This document shows, one piece after another, positions 35,214-39,358 of a stretch of 39,358 bases of DNA; positions within the stretch are counted from its first letter, which is position 1; each line of letters begins with the position of its first letter. Source of the DNA: UBA10438 sp044238605. GTDB lineage: Bacteria > Bacteroidota > Ignavibacteria > Kapaibacteriales > Kapaibacteriaceae. Made by a program: the position numbers and the translations under genes. The notes below the pieces were generated by a model that saw nothing but the letters and a program-made list of their open reading frames with translations, had not been told where the DNA came from and made no database searches. The stretch spans positions 1 through 39,358 of the forward strand of contig JBIICY010000012.1 in assembly GCA_044238605.1 (NCBI GenBank), written 5' to 3'.

Positions 35214-36026
35214 TCACGCAGCGAACCTAAAAATGGTTGGTTGAATAGATTCGGGTGTCGGTGGTCGATACCCGAGACTGCTATGCGGTCGCTTGGTGTT
35301 GTAGAATCGCCTCCACTGCTCGATCAAGATTTTAGCTTCAACGAGCGTGTGAAAGACTTCTCCGTTGAGAAATTCGTCTCGCATGCGTCCGTTGAATGAT
35401 TCGACGTATCCGTTCTCCCATGGACTGCCGGGCGTGATGAACGACGTTTTGACATTCAACTCGTCGAGCCAGTAGACGAGGTGCTTGGCAATGAACTCGG
35501 GACCGTTATCGCTTCGGATATGCTCTGGCGTGCCATGCTCAACAAAGAGATCTGTCAGCAGGTCGAGTACATCCGAGGCTCGTATCCTACGTGCTACGTG
35601 ACATGCCAGTGCTTGGTGTGTATACTCATCGATGACATTGAGCGTCCTGAACTTGCGCCCGTCGCTGGTCTGATCTGTGACGAAGTCATAGCTCCAAACA
35701 TGGTTCTTGTGTTCGGCACGCAAACGGACGACCGATCCATCTGAGAGGAACAGCCGAGCACGCGTGGGCTGCTTTGATGGCACCTTGAGCCCTTCTTCGC
35801 GCCATATACGGTAGACATACTTGTGATTTACCGCCCAGCCCTCCATGCGCATCATGGCACATATCATGCGATAGCCATAGCGACCATACTCCCTGGCAAG
35901 AGCAATGATGCGCCTACGAGCCACATCGTCTTCCTTACGCTTGAGCGGCTGATGACGCTGCGATGATCGCACCTGTCCGAGCGCCCTGCATGCCCGCCGC
36001 TGGCTTACCTGGAAGACACCCATCAC
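35214..36026 (-). CDS. IS3-family transposase OrfB (DDE integrase core)
   Basis: The 270-residue frame starts at GTG 36026, but the coding frame continues upstream to the slippery site, where -1 slippage would join it to OrfA as one product (GKLLSPARRREAVHHVMG). The helix-turn-helix part (SQRRACRALGQ) is at the front. The DDE triad reads Asp114 (WSYDFVTD), Asp173 (RSDNGPEF) and Glu209 (YVESFNGR), with 35 residues between the last two as in IS3 elements. It performs strand transfer of the element, probably through a circular intermediate. The catalytic set is complete, so the element is likely active or recently so. Confidence 0.9.
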   Translation of the reverse strand: MMGVFQVSQRRACRALGQVRSSQRHQPLKRKEDDVARRRIIALAREYGRYGYRMICAMMRMEGWAVNHKYVYRIWREEGLKVPSKQPTRARLFLSDGSVVRLRAEHKNHVWSYDFVTDQTSDGRKFRTLNVIDEYTHQALACHVARRIRASDVLDLLTDLFVEHGTPEHIRSDNGPEFIAKHLVYWLDELNVKTSFITPGSPWENGYVESFNGRMRDEFLNGEVFHTLVEAKILIEQWRRFYNTKRPHSSLGYRPPTPESIQPTIFRFAA

Positions 36027-36058
36027 ATGATGAACTGCCTCACGGCGCCGTGCCGGGC

Positions 36059-36337
36059 TCAGAAGTTTCCCCGTGCGACCTCTTTGAGAATCTGATTGTC
36101 GACCGTTAGATCAGACACAGCTCTGCGCAAACGTCTGTTCTCCGCCTCGAGCTCTTTGAGTTTTTTTACCTGCTCAAGACCCACTCCGCCATAGATCTTG
36201 CGCCAGCGGTAATACGTGGCCTCGGTGATCTTTTGATCACGGCAGAAGGCTTCTATTGTGCCGCCCTTTGAGACTACCACTTCGGCTGCACGCAAGATCC
36301 CAATGATCTGCTCTTCCGTATGATGCTTTCGTCCCAT
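36059..36337 (-). CDS. IS3-family transposase OrfA (DNA-binding, leucine-zipper)
   Basis: The 92-residue protein starts at ATG 36337 with AAGGAG six nt upstream. A helix-turn-helix (TEEQIIGILRAAEVVVSKG ... ATYYRWRKIYGG) is followed by a leucine-zipper-like segment (LKELEAENRRLRRAVSDL). It binds the terminal inverted repeats and dimerises with the OrfAB fusion. It ends EVARGNF just downstream of the slippery heptamer. Confidence 0.9.
   Translation of the reverse strand: MGRKHHTEEQIIGILRAAEVVVSKGGTIEAFCRDQKITEATYYRWRKIYGGVGLEQVKKLKELEAENRRLRRAVSDLTVDNQILKEVARGNF
36065..36071 (-). other. -1 ribosomal frameshift heptamer G GGA AAC
   Basis: In the orfA frame the last codons are CGG GGA AAC TTC TGA. 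GGGAAAC is a perfect X XXY YYZ slippery site, and slipping back one base reads GGG AAA CTT CTG into the orfB frame, giving GKLLSPARRREAV, a typical IS3 fusion joint. Confidence 0.75.
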
Positions 36338-36397
36338 GATATGCTCCTTTCAACTACCAAACTATCATTTCAGTTGGTAGCATTTTTGGGGAGCAGG

Positions 36398-39094
36398 TCA
36401 CTTGCCCTGATTTTTAGAAGGGATGTAGTACAAAGCCTCAACGTTCACAGGCAGACCTGCTTCGCTGTCGCGTGGTGAAGCGATCATGAACAGTTCGCAG
36501 CCGTCAACAAGCGACCATGGCTGGTCTTGAAGCAGGTGAATTCTATAGGGGCCTCTAAAGTCCATGTGCTCGGAAGTTGAGCTCGTTGCCTCTATCAACT
36601 TACTTCCGGAGCAGACTAGTGCTCCGTAGTAGTTATCACTTCGATCAAAGTTGCCATCAATATCAAGGCTGAACAGGATGGAAAACTTGGGGCGCTGCTG
36701 AGTTAAGCTGACAGCAAAACTAGTTCCCTTTAACTTTGAGAACGTTGGAATACTAGACAGAAGTCGTTTGTACGATTTGTCACTCATAGGAGAGTATTTC
36801 CTGTCATATCCTTGCGAAACCTTGAAACTCTCGACGGCATTGACCATGTCAGATGCACTTTCACCAAGAAAGTTTGATTTCGGCCAGTAGGCCCAACGTG
36901 TGCTATCCGTACTGAAGGTGATTTGGCTCTCCTCACGAGAGCTCTCTGCTATGTATTTTCTTAATCGATATGCTTCCTTAAGTTCCTGGCGAGACGATAA
37001 CAATCGATAATGCGCTGCTCTTAGTGTCGAATCGACAATCACGAGAATTGAATCAATCTTGGTCTTAACAGCAGTAATGTTGCTCCGATAGTCTACATCG
37101 AACAGGTAGAACGGTGATGAGGACATCTCGGCGATATCAGCGGCAAACGTGCCCGCTTCGAAAGCACTCTGGTATATCTCGACCGAGTCGTCAAAATCTG
37201 AATCGTCAGCTTCGTCCGCAAGATTTGCATATCGTTGTGAGTATCGTGCAATCATTGTATCTACCACATCATCTTCGTCCATTTGAAGATACCCTTTGTC
37301 ATCATTGACCAGCTGGGCAAACATATTAAGCACACGATTGTTGGCGTGCCTGTCCAGCCCGGAAAAAAGCCAAACTTTGCCGATTGGATTGTCAAATTGG
37401 GCGTGAAGATCGTTAACAGAAAAATCGAGGTTCTTGTGAATGTTAGCGAGGTTGAAACCTGTTACATTCAAAGAGCTAAGATACTTTATGATGATATCAT
37501 TGCAGTACCTAGTATCTTTCTTCAATGTATGAATGCAGTCGCCAATCATGTTTCTATCAAATAGATGCTGATAGGGTATGTATTCTCCAATTGATTTGCC
37601 CGGACTGCTTCGGATTGCAGTGGACAAGAGTTTAGCGAAGTTGTTCTTTTGGGACTCAGTCAATCCTGGAGAATCGTGAATACCAAAGTATAGACTCGAA
37701 TCCTTCGAAGGGTTTACGCCGGGTCCTACTTGAGACTTGAGAAGCAAGTGCCCGTCGTATCCATAGCTCCTCGTGTCAAAACTCCCAACAAAATCGCAGA
37801 AATGTCCTACTGACCGAGCAAATTGTTTGAGCGTTTGGGAATAAAGTGAAAGCGTATCCTCAATCAACGAATCAAGGATAATGTTACGCTTTAGGACTTC
37901 TAACCGGCTGTCGGTTGTTGTTTCTTTGACTAATCTGTTGGCACTGGAGACAATAGACCCAAGCGTGTTGTGAATAAACAATTGTTCGCCGTACCTGTGG
38001 AAAGAACTACTTGAAGAATACTTGCCAATAAATCGATCATACAGATTCGACCCCAACTCATTAAAGTAGTATGAGCTTACGAATATGTTGTCAACTAAAA
38101 ACAATCCATCTGAAAACGACCCGGGCGAAAAAGTACGGAGTGTTTTATGAAATTGTGGCTGAGCAAGCTCTATTGTTGTAACGGATGACGAAGGCCCGCT
38201 AACTTGAGTCAAAACTGGGACTGAAAATGATTCCTCTTTTGATCCATCAGACAGTGTTTTTACCATTTCCACATATGCACTTATTCGAGCTTTGAGCATC
38301 TGATTAACACTCGGAGTTGAAATGGAAACGGTTTTCAGTAAATCAAGAAATTCTGTGCAATGTAGAATCCGACTCACAGCATGAATAGTGACAGAAGGTT
38401 TAGGATAACTCGGATGATGGGCCACATGTGCTTCCGAAGCATACTCCGACGCAATGACTGGTACCTTGACTGGTGTTGGTCTATTTTCGAGATAAAAGCC
38501 CCATTCGAGGGGACATTTGACTCTAGAGCTAGGCCAACATCGGTCCCTTTTGATCAGTGACCTATCCGATGTTAAATAGTGACGGCAAGAACCGGCTATC
38601 GCAACCGTATCAATTGTGCTGTTCTTATCTGCTTCACTTTCGAGTCGAAACCTTGGAATTTGCTTCTTCCCAAAACTTAAAGTATACAAGTCGACAGAAT
38701 CAGGTGCTGTCTGATTAAGAAAGACCAACGGCATCTCTTCAAAATTAGGGCTGCGCCGATAACTTGTAAAATCGCCCACGCCCAGATCGCAGCCTCGCAT
38801 GCGTAGATAAACAATTTCTCCATCCCACCTTCCTGATCTTGTGTTATTCGGCAGTACATTAAACTCCAAAGCAAGCTTAATGGCCTGATCTCCTTGGCCA
38901 ACTAGATTGTTGACGACATTCTTGGCCAGGGTGTTATCTGGATAGCAGTATCTGTGCCAGAAGCCAACTAGTCGAGTGGTATCACTTCCTGGTTTGCTAA
39001 GGAGTGCCGTGCTGGATGTGAAAAGCGCAACCACAACACACAGCATGGTCAACAAAAACCTATTCAGATTTGCGGAGAGATCGTGAGGTACCAT
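36398..39094 (-). CDS. Large secreted protein of unknown function, 3' end cut by IS insertion
   Basis: The 898-residue frame starts at ATG 39094; its N-terminus has a hydrophobic segment (RFLLTMLCVVVALFTSSTALL) that suits a signal peptide after a longish n-region. The remainder is soluble and Ser/Asp-rich, with several paired cysteines in the N-terminal part (YCYPDN, CDLGVGDF, SCRHY). I do not recognise any domain. The stop codon TGA is the first three bases of the IS inverted repeat, and the last native residues are SKNQGK, so the true C-terminus has been lost. Any C-terminal sorting domain would have been removed. Base composition is AT-rich compared with positions 1-30400, in keeping with an acquired region. 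Confidence 0.7.
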   Translation of the reverse strand: MVPHDLSANLNRFLLTMLCVVVALFTSSTALLSKPGSDTTRLVGFWHRYCYPDNTLAKNVVNNLVGQGDQAIKLALEFNVLPNNTRSGRWDGEIVYLRMRGCDLGVGDFTSYRRSPNFEEMPLVFLNQTAPDSVDLYTLSFGKKQIPRFRLESEADKNSTIDTVAIAGSCRHYLTSDRSLIKRDRCWPSSRVKCPLEWGFYLENRPTPVKVPVIASEYASEAHVAHHPSYPKPSVTIHAVSRILHCTEFLDLLKTVSISTPSVNQMLKARISAYVEMVKTLSDGSKEESFSVPVLTQVSGPSSSVTTIELAQPQFHKTLRTFSPGSFSDGLFLVDNIFVSSYYFNELGSNLYDRFIGKYSSSSSFHRYGEQLFIHNTLGSIVSSANRLVKETTTDSRLEVLKRNIILDSLIEDTLSLYSQTLKQFARSVGHFCDFVGSFDTRSYGYDGHLLLKSQVGPGVNPSKDSSLYFGIHDSPGLTESQKNNFAKLLSTAIRSSPGKSIGEYIPYQHLFDRNMIGDCIHTLKKDTRYCNDIIIKYLSSLNVTGFNLANIHKNLDFSVNDLHAQFDNPIGKVWLFSGLDRHANNRVLNMFAQLVNDDKGYLQMDEDDVVDTMIARYSQRYANLADEADDSDFDDSVEIYQSAFEAGTFAADIAEMSSSPFYLFDVDYRSNITAVKTKIDSILVIVDSTLRAAHYRLLSSRQELKEAYRLRKYIAESSREESQITFSTDSTRWAYWPKSNFLGESASDMVNAVESFKVSQGYDRKYSPMSDKSYKRLLSSIPTFSKLKGTSFAVSLTQQRPKFSILFSLDIDGNFDRSDNYYGALVCSGSKLIEATSSTSEHMDFRGPYRIHLLQDQPWSLVDGCELFMIASPRDSEAGLPVNVEALYYIPSKNQGK

Positions 39095-39130
39095 TGATTA
39101 AGCATCTTTCATTATTGAGTTGCCCAGTTA

Positions 39131-39196
39131 GTGATCTGCAAGATCACGTTCGCAGCGTTGTTAGGTTCGAGTCATCGGCGAGCGATCTAGATCGCT
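39131..39196. promoter_or_regulatory. Two palindromes upstream of the 898-aa gene
   Basis: GTGATCT-GCA-AGATCAC (39131-39147) is a 7-bp hairpin, and AGCGATCTAGATCGCT (39181-39196) is a perfect 16-bp palindrome. Both share GATCT/AGATC half-sites and lie 37-102 nt before the start at 39094, so they may be operators. Confidence 0.35.
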
Positions 39197-39231
39197 TGAC
39201 TCAATATATGAGTAGGGTCGATTATTTAGTC

Positions 39232-39358
39232 TGATCTTCCCCCCATTTAGTTGACAGTAAGTCGATCTCTAATCACATATTTGGATTGGAGGAAACGATG
39301 GGAAATGACAACAGGGGTCGTCGCTATGACGACGAGTTCAGAGCAGCGGCAGTTGCGC
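39232..39358 (+). mobile_element. Left end of a second IS3-like element (runs off the window)
   Basis: TGATCTTCCCCCCATT at 39232 resembles the TGACCTGCTCCCC end of the intact IS, and a transposase start follows at 39298. Confidence 0.55.
39298..39358 (+). CDS. IS3-like transposase OrfA, 5' end only
   Basis: ATG 39298 follows GGAGGAAACG. The 20 visible codons read MGNDNRGRRYDDEFRAAAVA; YDDEFRAAAV is the helix 1 pattern common at the start of IS3/IS911-type OrfA proteins. The product is distinct from the OrfA at 36337, so this is a different element. The gene continues beyond the window. Confidence 0.7.
   Translation, partial: MGNDNRGRRYDDEFRAAAVA

Larger units (their letters stand above)
35174..36400 (-). 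mobile_element. Intact IS3-family insertion sequence, 1227 bp
   Basis: Terminal inverted repeats begin TGACCTGC on both sides (35174-35184 and the complement of 36390-36400), with TG...CA ends as usual for IS3. Two frames, orfA and orfB, overlap through a -1 frameshift site. I see no target-site duplication: the left flank ends AGGA and the right flank begins CTTG. A truncated relative lies at 30908-31023 in the opposite orientation. Confidence 0.9.

Overview
The window looks like chromosome from a member of the Bacteroidota/Chlorobiota (FCB) group. I lean towards Candidatus Kapabacteria or Ignavibacteria, but this is inference from style and not a marker-gene placement. The reasons are several secreted proteins with C-terminal type IX secretion (T9SS) sorting-like domains, SprB-type repeats, a DUF2723 membrane protein, an OmpA-like protein with a proline-rich linker, and a recurring TAnnTTTG promoter element of the Bacteroidota type upstream of several genes and of the tRNA.

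Positions 1-9889 (+) hold surface and secreted proteins. First comes the 3' end of a large SprB-repeat protein with a T9SS tail. It is followed by an array of three paralogous phage-tail-fibre-like proteins: two end in a peptidase S74 (endosialidase chaperone) domain, and the middle one carries a frameshift and has a different C-terminus. A small secreted protein closes the array. An intergenic patch (9890-10187) is packed with heptamer repeats, an inverted pair of palindromic elements and a 44-nt tandem repeat. It separates this array from a convergent TPR lipoprotein gene (-).

Positions 11234-20548 (+) form a probable three-gene operon: a 2109-residue fibre-like protein with 13 GGDLxGTYPNP modules and a YadA-like beta-roll block, a T9SS-type secreted protein, and an OmpA-type outer-membrane protein. 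Tandem heptamers overlap the OmpA stop codon. Positions 20793-30409 are mostly ordinary chromosome: rpsD, a methyltransferase, a ROK kinase, a DUF2723 membrane protein coupled to a rhomboid protease, a CxxCH-containing T9SS protein and a large Asp-box beta-propeller protein, ending at tRNA-Pro(GGG).

From tRNA-Pro (30437-30510) to the window end the character changes to an accessory island. It holds an IS3-family remnant, a truncated ORF, a two-gene unit (a 424-aa protein with an RxxxxH HEPN-like motif plus a 233-aa conserved protein), a convergent HExxH metallopeptidase that recalls the Lit/U49 phage-exclusion family, an intact IS3-family element with a G GGA AAC frameshift site, an 898-aa secreted protein whose stop codon is supplied by the IS end, and the start of a second IS3-like element. 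The island genes at 31788-34981 are the best candidate here for an undescribed defence-type system. That reading rests on motifs and context only.
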